Below are positions 8,486 to 15,920 of a stretch of DNA of 64,000 nucleotides, piece by piece. This stretch comes from Halobacillus litoralis (GTDB lineage: Bacteria; Bacillota; Bacilli; Bacillales; Halobacillaceae), in the NCBI RefSeq assembly GCF_020524025.1, contig NZ_JAIVKN010000003.1, positions 434,001-498,000 on the forward strand. Reading direction: 5' to 3'. The notes under the pieces were generated by a model. The model ran no database searches. It was given only the letters and a program-made list of their open reading frames with translations, and was not told the DNA's origin. Made by a program: the position numbers and the translations under genes. Each line of letters begins with the position of its first letter. Positions within the stretch are counted from its first letter, which is position 1.

Positions 8486-9418
8486 TCAACCTCTTCGGTT
8501 TTTTCCGTTCACAAATACACCATCACTTAATTGTCGAATACGCTCTGTTATTCTTTTGGCTTTCACCTGTTCTACATCCCCGCGATTACTGGTCATTAAT
8601 ACTTTCTCTAATTCACTCAAAGAATAGTTTGAGGTAAAGAAAACCGGCAGACGTTCCATCATCCGATAATGAAGGATGCTTCCCAGCACTTCATCGCGGA
8701 ACCATGCGGATTGAGATTCTGCTCCAATATCATCCAGCATCAGTACGGGTACTTCTTTAAAAGCATCCACCTTATCATTCAGAGAATCATCTTTAATAGA
8801 AGCTTTCATTTCGCGAACAAACTCGGGCATATAAATGACCATCGAGGGGATGTTTTTACTGCTCAATTCGTTAGCAATCGCACCCAGGAAATACGTTTTC
8901 CCAACACCAAAAGGACCGTGGAAATAAAGACCTTTGCCCGGCAGTTCATCCCCGAGGCTTTCAATATAGTTAACCGTCTTCTCCACAGCGCTTCCCCGTT
9001 CAGGATCTTGAAGGTCCATCCTCTCAAGAGATGCCTCCAAAATTTCTCTTGGCATATGCAGACTCCTGACTAGAGACTTCTGTTCTTCATGTTGCTCATG
9101 TTTTCTTTGTCGGCGGCATTTGTCATAAACGAGCTTCACATCAGCCCCGTCTACTTCCAAATGTGGTACATATCCAGGGAGGATATTAATACACTCTTCT
9201 CTAGTCGGGCACTTCTCGCAATTTTTAGACTGGGTTCGATATTCATACAGCTTAATCAATTGTCTCTCAATAGCTTCTTCATTCAACTCATCATTTTCCT
9301 TGATAAGCTTTTGAACTTCTGAAGACTGCATGACTTCTTCCTTCATGTGGTTCATCCGCTGTTGAAATTGTTTGTTATTCTTCATCCATTTTTTTAGAGA
9401 TTTTTGGATAGGCTCCAT
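8486..9418 (-). CDS. dnaI: Primosomal helicase loader DnaI
   Basis: AAA+ ATPase that loads the replicative helicase DnaC onto DNA together with DnaB and DnaD. N-terminal domain includes a Cys cluster (NCEKCPTREEC ... DKC, residues about 67-105) fitting the zinc-binding helicase-contact domain. C-terminal AAA+ core has Walker A GPFGVGKT and Walker B VLMLDDIGAES. The start chosen is the ATG giving MEPIQKSL, the same first four residues as B. subtilis DnaI; an in-frame ATG at 9430 is less well placed. It lies 21 nt after dnaB. Confidence 0.95.
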   Translation of the reverse strand: MEPIQKSLKKWMKNNKQFQQRMNHMKEEVMQSSEVQKLIKENDELNEEAIERQLIKLYEYRTQSKNCEKCPTREECINILPGYVPHLEVDGADVKLVYDKCRRQRKHEQHEEQKSLVRSLHMPREILEASLERMDLQDPERGSAVEKTVNYIESLGDELPGKGLYFHGPFGVGKTYFLGAIANELSSKNIPSMVIYMPEFVREMKASIKDDSLNDKVDAFKEVPVLMLDDIGAESQSAWFRDEVLGSILHYRMMERLPVFFTSNYSLSELEKVLMTSNRGDVEQVKAKRITERIRQLSDGVFVNGKNRRG

Positions 9419-9439
9419 GGTTTTCACCATCCCTTATTT

Positions 9440-10810
9440 TCAATTTCCTTTATTTGTGAGCCTCTTTATACGTGCGGCTATATCTTCTGTGTTCACTTCC
9501 ACCTCAGAGGAAGCTGTTTCTTTTTGGGCAGGGGTCTCCTGCTTATTAAACCATACCGGGATAACTTCATCCCGCTGCCCCCCGCGTTTTTGTGATTTCT
9601 GCTTACCCCATTGCTGGTACTTTTGATGTTCGGCCTTGGCAAGATTCATCGCTTGACGTACTGTCGTCACGTTCTTCCTCGCCCAATGACTTGCAATTTT
9701 CTCCAGGTACGGCTTGGAAAGTTTCATATCTGTTTTCAGCAAAACATAATGAACGAGAACATTCATAACTCCCGGGGACATCCCCTGTTCCGTCATCACA
9801 TCCCGTATGAGCTTCAAATCCTGTTCTGAAGCATGATTTCCCTGCGAAACATCTTCTAACAATTCTCTTGGGGAAATTTGTTCCAACATATTAATAAACT
9901 GATCTTCCTTACTGCCTGCAGAAGTCGATGCATCTGATTTCACTTTTTCCCGGTGATCAATACTCGCTCCAGATGCAGGAGATGATTTTTGTTCTTTAAG
10001 GAAGTCATGACATGCTGCCTTCAGCTCTTCTTCCACTAAATTATGATTTTCATCTATAGCCCAGGTAACCGCCTTTTCAAGTTCAGTATTCGTGAGATCA
10101 TACAGAGCAGCCAGCTGGCTGATCAACTTTCTATTTCTACCTGTCAGTATGCGTTCAGTCGGATACATCCGTTTCTTTAAGGCGTGCTGCAGCCACTCAA
10201 AGTCGACCCGTCCTGTAAATGTGTGCGGACCACGGGAATCATGCTGAGTTTTTTGCTGAGAAAGAGTCTCCGTCTCTTTTTGAACAGACTCAATCATTTT
10301 GCTGTGAAACACTTCATCAAAAGTGGCCGTTACCTCTGTGAAGCCATCCAGAGACCGCTCAGAAGTTAAGAAACGCTTCTTCAGCCGCTCATATTTTTCC
10401 GTTCCAAGCTCATGGGTTAATAGCAAAGAAAGCATATCATCAAGGAAAAATTCTTCCGGCGAAAAGGGCGGATATAAAGCATACAAATAGACCACTTGCT
10501 GATTTTCATCTATAGATCGGTACGACCTTAACAATCCAATCGCTTCGAGCTTACCTCTGGCTTCATATATTTTATCCAGAGGAGCAGAAAGATAAGACAT
10601 TAAGGTATGGTGGGTTTGTGTTTGATTTTCTTCAAGCATATCCGATTCGCTGACTAATACATGATACAAAGAAATTGCCAGCCGGCCTACAATCGGTTGA
10701 TACAGATGGGATAACGAACGATGAAAACTTCTTGGTAATTCCCCGCACCTTAAGATTTGAAACCCATCGACAGGAAAGAGTTTACCAATCGAATGATTCA
10801 TCGTCTCCAC
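9440..10810 (-). CDS. dnaB: Replication initiation / membrane attachment protein DnaB
   Basis: 456-residue Firmicutes DnaB (not the helicase), part of the DnaD-DnaB-DnaI loading machinery at oriC and stalled forks. Winged-helix N-terminal region with RSFHRSLSHLYQPIVGRLAISLYH, and C-terminal DnaD-like/DnaB_2 domain with RDVMTEQGMSPGVMNVLVHYVL and WARKNVTTVRQAMNLAK. Upstream neighbour nrdR and downstream dnaI give the conserved nrdR-dnaB-dnaI order. Confidence 0.95.
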   Translation of the reverse strand: METMNHSIGKLFPVDGFQILRCGELPRSFHRSLSHLYQPIVGRLAISLYHVLVSESDMLEENQTQTHHTLMSYLSAPLDKIYEARGKLEAIGLLRSYRSIDENQQVVYLYALYPPFSPEEFFLDDMLSLLLTHELGTEKYERLKKRFLTSERSLDGFTEVTATFDEVFHSKMIESVQKETETLSQQKTQHDSRGPHTFTGRVDFEWLQHALKKRMYPTERILTGRNRKLISQLAALYDLTNTELEKAVTWAIDENHNLVEEELKAACHDFLKEQKSSPASGASIDHREKVKSDASTSAGSKEDQFINMLEQISPRELLEDVSQGNHASEQDLKLIRDVMTEQGMSPGVMNVLVHYVLLKTDMKLSKPYLEKIASHWARKNVTTVRQAMNLAKAEHQKYQQWGKQKSQKRGGQRDEVIPVWFNKQETPAQKETASSEVEVNTEDIAARIKRLTNKGN

Positions 10811-10849
10811 CTCCTTTTTACATAAAACAATTCAATATTCCTGAAAAAG

Positions 10850-10873
10850 AAAATGAGCCGGTTCAGGCTCATT
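10850..10873 (-). terminator. Weak terminator-like hairpin after nrdR
   Basis: 8-bp stem AATGAGCC / GGCTCATT overlapping the nrdR stop, followed on the minus strand by TTCTTTTTC. Probably only partly ends transcription before dnaB. Confidence 0.45.
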
Positions 10874-11333
10874 CATCCTTTTCATGTTTAATTAATTCTT
10901 TCAATTCATCTATAAAAACATTAATATCTTTAAATTGACGGTAAACAGATGCGAACCGAACATATGCCACTTCATCAATTTGGGAGAGGCGCTCCATGAC
11001 CATTTCACCGATATCTTCACTTTGAACTTCTGAAACGCCTCGATTTCTAAGTTCTTTTTCAATATCTAAAGTCACGCCTTCTAACGCCTCAACAGCTACC
11101 GGACGCTTTTCACACGCTCTGATCAATCCCCGCATAAGCTTTTCCCGACTAAATTCTTCCCTGGTGCCCTCTTTCTTCACCACGATTAACGGGACTTCTT
11201 CTATCCGTTCAAACGTAGTAAATCTAAAGTCACACTGCTCACATTCTCTTCGCCTTCTAATTGACTGACCTTCTTCAATTGGTCTGGAATCAAGAACTTT
11301 CGTACTTTTATAGTGGCAATTTGGACACTTCAA
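10869..11333 (-). CDS. nrdR: Ribonucleotide reductase repressor NrdR
   Basis: 154 residues. N-terminal zinc ribbon with C3, C6, C31 and C34, followed by an ATP-cone (about residues 49-139, [18 protein letters not shown]). NrdR senses ATP/dATP and represses nrd genes through NrdR boxes. Position upstream of dnaB is conserved in Bacillaceae. ATG start with a standard zinc-ribbon N-terminus MKCPNC. Confidence 0.97.
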   Translation of the reverse strand: MKCPNCHYKSTKVLDSRPIEEGQSIRRRRECEQCDFRFTTFERIEEVPLIVVKKEGTREEFSREKLMRGLIRACEKRPVAVEALEGVTLDIEKELRNRGVSEVQSEDIGEMVMERLSQIDEVAYVRFASVYRQFKDINVFIDELKELIKHEKDE

Positions 11334-11372
11334 GTTTCATCAACTCCACATCGTCTTCTTTTCGACATTGTA

Positions 11373-11747
11373 CTAAGACGGATCCACAGTAGGAAACTGA
11401 TGATCCAGCTTTTTATAAAGCTGAACAATCAAATTTCGACTGTACCCGAAATCGACAGGTCCCCCGGAGTCTGTCGTGACAGAAAAATCAACGGCCGTTT
11501 GAAAAGGACGCACCATGATGATCGTCACTACTATAAAAGCCTTTCTTTTCCCTTTATATTTAACCGTCAGCTCCCCACGCTCTTTAGAGCTTGCCACTAC
11601 TTCAGAAGGGACTGAAAACAAGCCTTCCACCGCTCGAAAAATTTCGTCATGTCTTGCTTTATAATAGTGTGTGACAAGTGCAGAATCCTTATGCTTTTCA
11701 CTAGTTTCTGAATGATTGCTGAGATACCTGGAAATAAATGCTTTCAC
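11373..11747 (-). CDS. Small cytosolic protein of unknown function
   Basis: 124 residues, no membrane segment. I do not recognise a characterised family. The sequence looks alpha/beta: an N-terminal charged helix, then strands (ELTVKYKGKRKAFIVVTIIMV, TAVDFSVTTDSG) and a C-terminal helix (SRNLIVQLYKKLDHQFP). The GTG start has AAGGAG 8 nt upstream. It precedes nrdR by 39 nt and is probably co-transcribed with nrdR-dnaB-dnaI. Similar short cytosolic proteins sit near nrdR in related genomes as I recall, but I cannot assign a role. Confidence 0.7.
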   Translation of the reverse strand: MKAFISRYLSNHSETSEKHKDSALVTHYYKARHDEIFRAVEGLFSVPSEVVASSKERGELTVKYKGKRKAFIVVTIIMVRPFQTAVDFSVTTDSGGPVDFGYSRNLIVQLYKKLDHQFPTVDPS

Positions 11748-11975
11748 TAACCAAACTCCTTCAGTCTATTCGACATAATCTCTCTACATTTTAACACGAG
11801 TTCAAAAAATAAGAAATGGTAACTATTGAAGGCGCGGCTGCAGTGAAAACTTGGTATATCAGAAATGTGAATCTCCTTTTTTTCTTCAGATTCACTCTCT
11901 AAATGTATAAAACACCCCTATATTTATAAGAAGAAGCTGCGAAGAACGAATACCTTAATTTAAATGCTTATGATT

Positions 11976-12012
11976 AAAAAAAGTCATGCAGAAGATCTGC
12001 ATGACTTTTTTT
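11976..12012. terminator. Terminator after speD
   Basis: 16-bp stem AAAAAAAGTCATGCAG pairing with its complement, 5-nt loop AAGAT; A/T runs on both sides. Eight nt past the speD stop. The preceding 11750-11975 holds only a GTGAATCT / AGATTCAC inverted repeat (about 11877-11905). Confidence 0.9.
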
Positions 12013-12019
12013 ATAAAAA

Positions 12020-12397
12020 TTATAAAGCGCGGGCCTCTTTCACTTCTACAGGTCCCATTCCTCTTGGTACTTCTACCGTTTCGTTCCTGCCTGCTTCAAG
12101 TGCATCTACGATATACAGCGCAGCAACGTTAGGATCAATACGATCTCCACATGTGTATACATCAATACTCGCATACCCGTGCTCTGGGAAACTGTGGATC
12201 GTTAAATGTGATTCAGAGATAATGACCACACCACTAACCCCATGAGGAGCAAATTTATGGAAGGCAACTTCTCTCACTTCAGCCCCCGCTTTTAGTGCTG
12301 CATCTACAAAAACTTGTTCTATATACGTCATATCGTTCAATTTCGTTTCATTACAATCCCATAATTCTGCAATTACGTGTCTTCCCATTGTATCCAT
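12020..12397 (-). CDS. speD: S-adenosylmethionine decarboxylase proenzyme
   Basis: Pyruvoyl enzyme that decarboxylates SAM to supply the aminopropyl donor for spermidine. 125 residues, the short prokaryotic class. Self-cleavage site visible as S61-E62-S63-H64; Ser63 becomes the pyruvoyl group. [25 protein letters not shown] and the CGD motif (YTCGDRIDP) are conserved. Position between nrdR and gapB matches B. subtilis. No speE-type gene is adjacent, but a spermidine-synthase-like gene lies at 44511-46058. Strong GGGGG ribosome site. The 5' leader of about 110 nt contains AACTTTCCCCC and GGGGG tracts that could pair. Confidence 0.96.
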   Translation of the reverse strand: MDTMGRHVIAELWDCNETKLNDMTYIEQVFVDAALKAGAEVREVAFHKFAPHGVSGVVIISESHLTIHSFPEHGYASIDVYTCGDRIDPNVAALYIVDALEAGRNETVEVPRGMGPVEVKEARAL

Positions 12398-12635
12398 AGT
12401 AGGATCCCCCTTTGTACATTAACTTCCTTCCCTCTGAAATAACAGCCATGTACTACCACGGGGGAAAGTTAGTCCTGAGAGGTCCTAACCCTTTGAGTAG
12501 ACATGAAATTATATGAAATTCAGAAGTTCAAAAGAAAGTATATATGGTTTATCCCCTTTTTGCAAGATTTATTTTATATATCCAAATGGCGTCATTTTCC
12601 CTGCATAAGTATGGATACAATTAAATGGCTGAAAT

Positions 12636-13670
12636 TCAAGACACACGTGCAGTCTTTTCCTGCTTCATCAGTTTTCCTACATATTTTGCAAGATCAACGA
12701 CCCTGCAGGAGTACCCCCACTCATTATCATACCATGCCAATACTTTCACTTTTGTGTTATCAATGACCTGGGTAGACAGACCGTCTATGATAGCAGAGGA
12801 AGCTGATGTCGTATAATCGACAGAAACCAAAGGTTCATCACTGTATTCTAAAATACCTTTCATTCCTCCGTCAGCCATCATGGCAAACGCTTGATTCACT
12901 TCTTCTGCAGTTACTTCTTTCTTCAAATCGACCACTAAATCCACTAAGGAAACATTGGGCGTCGGAACACGAAGGGCCATGCCATTCAACTTGCCCTTTA
13001 AGCTTGGAATGACCTCTCCAAGTGCTTTAGCAGCCCCTGTTGACGTTGGAATAATGGACTGCGTACATCCGCGGGCTCTACGTAAATCCTTATGAGGATT
13101 ATCTAAATTCTTCTGATCATTTGTAAATGAATGGACAGTAGTCATTAGACCGTTCTCTACACCAAATTCATCTTCCAGCACTTTCACTACTGGAGCCAGA
13201 CAGTTTGTTGTACAGGATGCGTTTGATATTACATCATGACTGCCCGGAGAATAAGTCTCTTCATTAACTCCCATCACAATGGTTGCGTCTACCTCTTTTC
13301 CAGGAGCCGTAATAATCACTTTTTTTGCCCCGGCTTCCATATGCAGGGCAGCCTCTTCTTTCGTTTTGAATTTACCAGTTGCTTCTATGACAATATCAAT
13401 ATCCAGTTCATTCCAGGGGAGTTCCGATGGATTCCTAGTTGAACACAGTTTCACTTTTTTTCCGTTTACAATCAGGCCGTCGGGAGCAACATTGATTTCT
13501 CCATCAAATCGGCCGTGAACACTATCAAACTTCAACATATGAGCGATGGTCTCAGCAGGGTAACTCGCATTTACAGCAACCAAATCCATTGATTCATCTA
13601 AAATAGCCTGCCTGAATACCATACGTCCAATTCTGCCTAAGCCATTAATGGCGATCTTTGTTTTCCCCAT
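12636..13670 (-). CDS. gapB: NADP-preferring glyceraldehyde-3-phosphate dehydrogenase GapB
   Basis: Gluconeogenic GAPDH. N-terminal Rossmann motif NGLGRIGRMVFRQ, catalytic Cys in SNASCTTNC, and the S-loop PTPNVSLVDLVVDL. The residue after the second strand, normally Asp in NAD-specific enzymes, lies in VAVNASYPAET and is not acidic, which suits NADP use. The true start is the ATG at 13670 (MGKTKIAING) with an AGGGGG site; the longer frame adds 20 poorly conserved residues. Position next to speD and coaE is that of B. subtilis gapB. The promoter carries CcpN-like and cre-like sites, fitting repression on glycolytic carbon. Confidence 0.95.
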   Translation of the reverse strand: MGKTKIAINGLGRIGRMVFRQAILDESMDLVAVNASYPAETIAHMLKFDSVHGRFDGEINVAPDGLIVNGKKVKLCSTRNPSELPWNELDIDIVIEATGKFKTKEEAALHMEAGAKKVIITAPGKEVDATIVMGVNEETYSPGSHDVISNASCTTNCLAPVVKVLEDEFGVENGLMTTVHSFTNDQKNLDNPHKDLRRARGCTQSIIPTSTGAAKALGEVIPSLKGKLNGMALRVPTPNVSLVDLVVDLKKEVTAEEVNQAFAMMADGGMKGILEYSDEPLVSVDYTTSASSAIIDGLSTQVIDNTKVKVLAWYDNEWGYSCRVVDLAKYVGKLMKQEKTARVS

Positions 13671-13686
13671 GTTCCAGCCCCCTATA

Positions 13687-13746
13687 TATGTGATATACTT
13701 TTGAAACGTTTTCAAGAAATAGTATAACATATTGGAAACGCTTTTA
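13687..13746 (-). promoter_or_regulatory. gapB control region: CcpN-like and cre-like sites
   Basis: Minus-strand TATGTTATACT (13731-13721) fits the CcpN consensus TRTGHYATAYW fully; plus-strand TATGTGATATA (13687-13697) fits 10 of 11. Between them is the palindrome TTGAAACGTTTTCAA (13701-13715), 13/14 to the cre consensus on one strand, and a second cre-like TGGAAACGCTTTTA is at 13733-13746. CcpN control of gapB is established in B. subtilis; cre function here is inference. Confidence 0.6.
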
Positions 13747-13769
13747 AAGTAAGTTCTATAACTTTACAC

Positions 13770-13802
13770 AAAAAAAATAACACGTCTTTCCAGACGTGTT
13801 AT
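13770..13802 (-). terminator. Terminator of the polA-mutM-ytaF-coaE operon
   Basis: 9-bp stem AACACGTCT / AGACGTGTT, loop TTCC, T run on the minus strand; touches the coaE stop codon. Confidence 0.88.
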
Positions 13803-14404
13803 TATACGATGCCCCACCTATAAAGTATGTCTCTTAATTGCTTCTTACTTTCTTCTACTGTTCCATTGTTATTAATAACCGCATCAGCCATCTGCGCCTT
13901 TTCTTTTATAGGAATCTGGGCATTGATCCTCTCTTCTGCATCTTCCCGCTTTGAATCATCACGTTCCATTAACCGCTCAAGCTGGGTTTGTTCATCCACA
14001 AAAACCACCAATGTCTTTTCCACATAATCAGTCAGACTGCTTTCAAACAATAACGGAATGTCTAAAACAACAGCTGGAACGTGCTTACTTTTGTATGATT
14101 CCCGCTGCTGTACCATTCCTTCTCTTACACGTGGATGGACGATCTGATTTAACTGGTTTCGCTTTGTCTCATCGGAAAAAATAATTTTCCCGAGTTTTTT
14201 GCGGTCAATACTTTTATCTTCTTGAAGAATATCCTGACCAAAAACATCGACAATGTCTTGATAAGCCGGTTTACCTGGTTCTACAACATCTTTTGAGATT
14301 TGATCAGCGTCGATGACCGGAATCTCCATATCCTTAAACATCTGTGCAATTGTGCTCTTTCCAGTTGCAATACTTCCTGTTAGTCCGATTACTAAGGTCA
14401 TCAT
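13802..14404 (-). CDS. coaE: Dephospho-CoA kinase
   Basis: Last step of coenzyme A synthesis: phosphorylates the 3'-OH of dephospho-CoA. P-loop GLTGSIATGKST at the N-terminus, DADQISKDVVEPG next, and the conserved HPRVR and LDIPLLFE segments. 200 residues, standard. Follows ytaF by 9 nt as the last gene of the polA operon, as in B. subtilis. Confidence 0.97.
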   Translation of the reverse strand: MMTLVIGLTGSIATGKSTIAQMFKDMEIPVIDADQISKDVVEPGKPAYQDIVDVFGQDILQEDKSIDRKKLGKIIFSDETKRNQLNQIVHPRVREGMVQQRESYKSKHVPAVVLDIPLLFESSLTDYVEKTLVVFVDEQTQLERLMERDDSKREDAEERINAQIPIKEKAQMADAVINNNGTVEESKKQLRDILYRWGIV

Positions 14405-14413
14405 ACACTTCCT

Positions 14414-15016
14414 TTATGAGAGCTTTATTAAGCCGATGATAATAAGTAAAACACCAGGCAGAATCGAAATACTTTCTGCTTTATTACTTAATTTTGAACC
14501 GCTGAGAATTCCTGTGCCAAGCATTAAAAAAGTAGCTGTAGTGATCATGACCGCCGTAGATAAAGCGGGAATTCCTATAAGAGCACCACTTATACCAGCC
14601 CCTATTGTATCGAGGGACAAAGCTGTACCTAACAGCCAAACTTCTTTCCCCCGTATTCCCCCTGAACGGTCGACATCAGCCGATACAGGATCATTCAGCA
14701 CTTTAGTAGGATTAAGCCATGGTTCCTTCCCTTCCCCTTGTCCCCGCTCCTTTTTGAAGAACTGCCACAGGAAATAAACACCGATGGCAATTAAAGCCAG
14801 CGCGCCTATTTTTTCCGCCTCTTCTACAGACACAACATGCGCGAGGATGTGACCGAAGTAAGAGGAAATCAGGAAGATGACTCCAGATACGCAGGCAATC
14901 AAAACTACCCCGCTTAAAGCTAAACGGACCTTTTTCAGCCCCAGGACACAGCCAATGCCAAAGCTGTCTATACTTACAGCTGTCACAAACAGAAACATAA
15001 ACATACTAATCCCCAT
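14414..15016 (-). CDS. ytaF: Sporulation membrane protein YtaF (MntP-like)
   Basis: 200 residues with six hydrophobic segments and a central basic/acidic loop (KKERGQGEGKEP). First helix contains FVTAVSIDSFGIG, fourth LLGTALSLDTIGAG; these paired Asp-containing motifs are the internal repeat of the MntP/YtaF superfamily. YtaF is sporulation-associated, substrate unknown; relatives export Mn2+. The ATG at 15016 has AAAGGTG 8 nt upstream and lies inside a long inverted repeat that could mask the start. Confidence 0.87.
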   Translation of the reverse strand: MGISMFMFLFVTAVSIDSFGIGCVLGLKKVRLALSGVVLIACVSGVIFLISSYFGHILAHVVSVEEAEKIGALALIAIGVYFLWQFFKKERGQGEGKEPWLNPTKVLNDPVSADVDRSGGIRGKEVWLLGTALSLDTIGAGISGALIGIPALSTAVMITTATFLMLGTGILSGSKLSNKAESISILPGVLLIIIGLIKLS

Positions 15017-15064
15017 CTATCCCACACCTTTACGTCTTAAGCTGTGGGATAGTATATGGGGATT
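15008..15064. repeat. Long imperfect inverted repeat spanning the mutM stop and ytaF start
   Basis: Outer arms AATCCCCAT (15008-15016) / ATGGGGATT (15056-15064) and inner arms TATCCCACA (15018-15026) / TGTGGGATA (15043-15051), both perfect, separated by 1- and 4-nt bulges. On the mRNA the outer stem includes the ytaF start codon and the loop holds its ribosome site. Confidence 0.8.
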
Positions 15065-15903
15065 TACCCATGAGTGTGTAAAGGCTGGCATTGAGGGCAG
15101 ATATGAGTCCCTCTTCCACTTACCTTCATTTTAGTTATGGGTGTACCACAATTCACGCAGTTTGTATCCTGCTTCCCATAAACAAGGAGTTTCTGCTGGA
15201 ACATTCCAATCTCTCCCTGGCTGTTTAAATAGGAACGAATCGTCGTCCCACCTTGTTCAATCGCTTCCAGGATGACACGAATACTTGCGTTCCGTATACG
15301 TTCGGCTTCTTCTAAAGTTAATGTATTCGCTATTCTCTCCGGGTGAACCCCCGCCCGGAAAAGAGCTTCATCTACGTAGATATTACCAAGACCAGCTACA
15401 ATAGATTGGTCCAATAAAACGGCTTTCATATTTCTCTTTGTTTTTTTTAGTTTCTGATGAAAATAGTTTAACGTAAAAGCTTCATCAAAAGGGTCCGGTC
15501 CTAACTGGATTAAGGGCTTATTGACCGCCTCTTCTCCTTTAGGGAACGCATGCATGGTTCCAAACTTCCGCACATCGTTGTAACGGAGCTCTGTGCCATC
15601 TGTGAAATGGAAGATCACATGCGTGTGTGCCGGCTTTTCTTCGTGTGAGTCATAAACCCCAAACTTACCTTCCATTCTTAGATGGGATACAAGAGCAATA
15701 TCGTCCAATTGAAAAATCAAAAATTTCCCTTTACGGTTAATATCCCTTATGGTCTGTCCTTGAAGCAGGTGTTGAAATTCTTCTGGATCCCTGGGATGTT
15801 TGATGATGTTTTCCCAATAAATCGAAACGCTCTTAATTTCTTTTCCAAGCGCTAACTGATGCAAGGTTTTTCTTACGGTCTCTACTTCAGGTAATTCAGG
15901 CAT
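15064..15903 (-). CDS. mutM: Formamidopyrimidine-DNA glycosylase (Fpg/MutM)
   Basis: Removes 8-oxoguanine and formamidopyrimidines and nicks the abasic site. The catalytic N-terminus must be Pro after Met removal, so the ATG giving MPELPEVETV (15903) is right and the 12 extra codons upstream are not. Lys in NRKGKFLIF, the NVYVDE-type motif (here GLGNIYVDEALF), and the C-terminal zinc finger CVNCGTPITKMKVSGRGTHICPQC are all present. 279 residues. Starts 17 nt after polA, so a replication/repair operon. Confidence 0.97.
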   Translation of the reverse strand: MPELPEVETVRKTLHQLALGKEIKSVSIYWENIIKHPRDPEEFQHLLQGQTIRDINRKGKFLIFQLDDIALVSHLRMEGKFGVYDSHEEKPAHTHVIFHFTDGTELRYNDVRKFGTMHAFPKGEEAVNKPLIQLGPDPFDEAFTLNYFHQKLKKTKRNMKAVLLDQSIVAGLGNIYVDEALFRAGVHPERIANTLTLEEAERIRNASIRVILEAIEQGGTTIRSYLNSQGEIGMFQQKLLVYGKQDTNCVNCGTPITKMKVSGRGTHICPQCQPLHTHG

Positions 15904-15920
15904 TCCTACATTCTCCTTAC

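Noticed and set aside
12398-12635. Plus-strand frames between speD and gapB
   Set aside because: They run into the gapB coding region in antisense and have no ribosome site; region looks like the speD leader and promoter.
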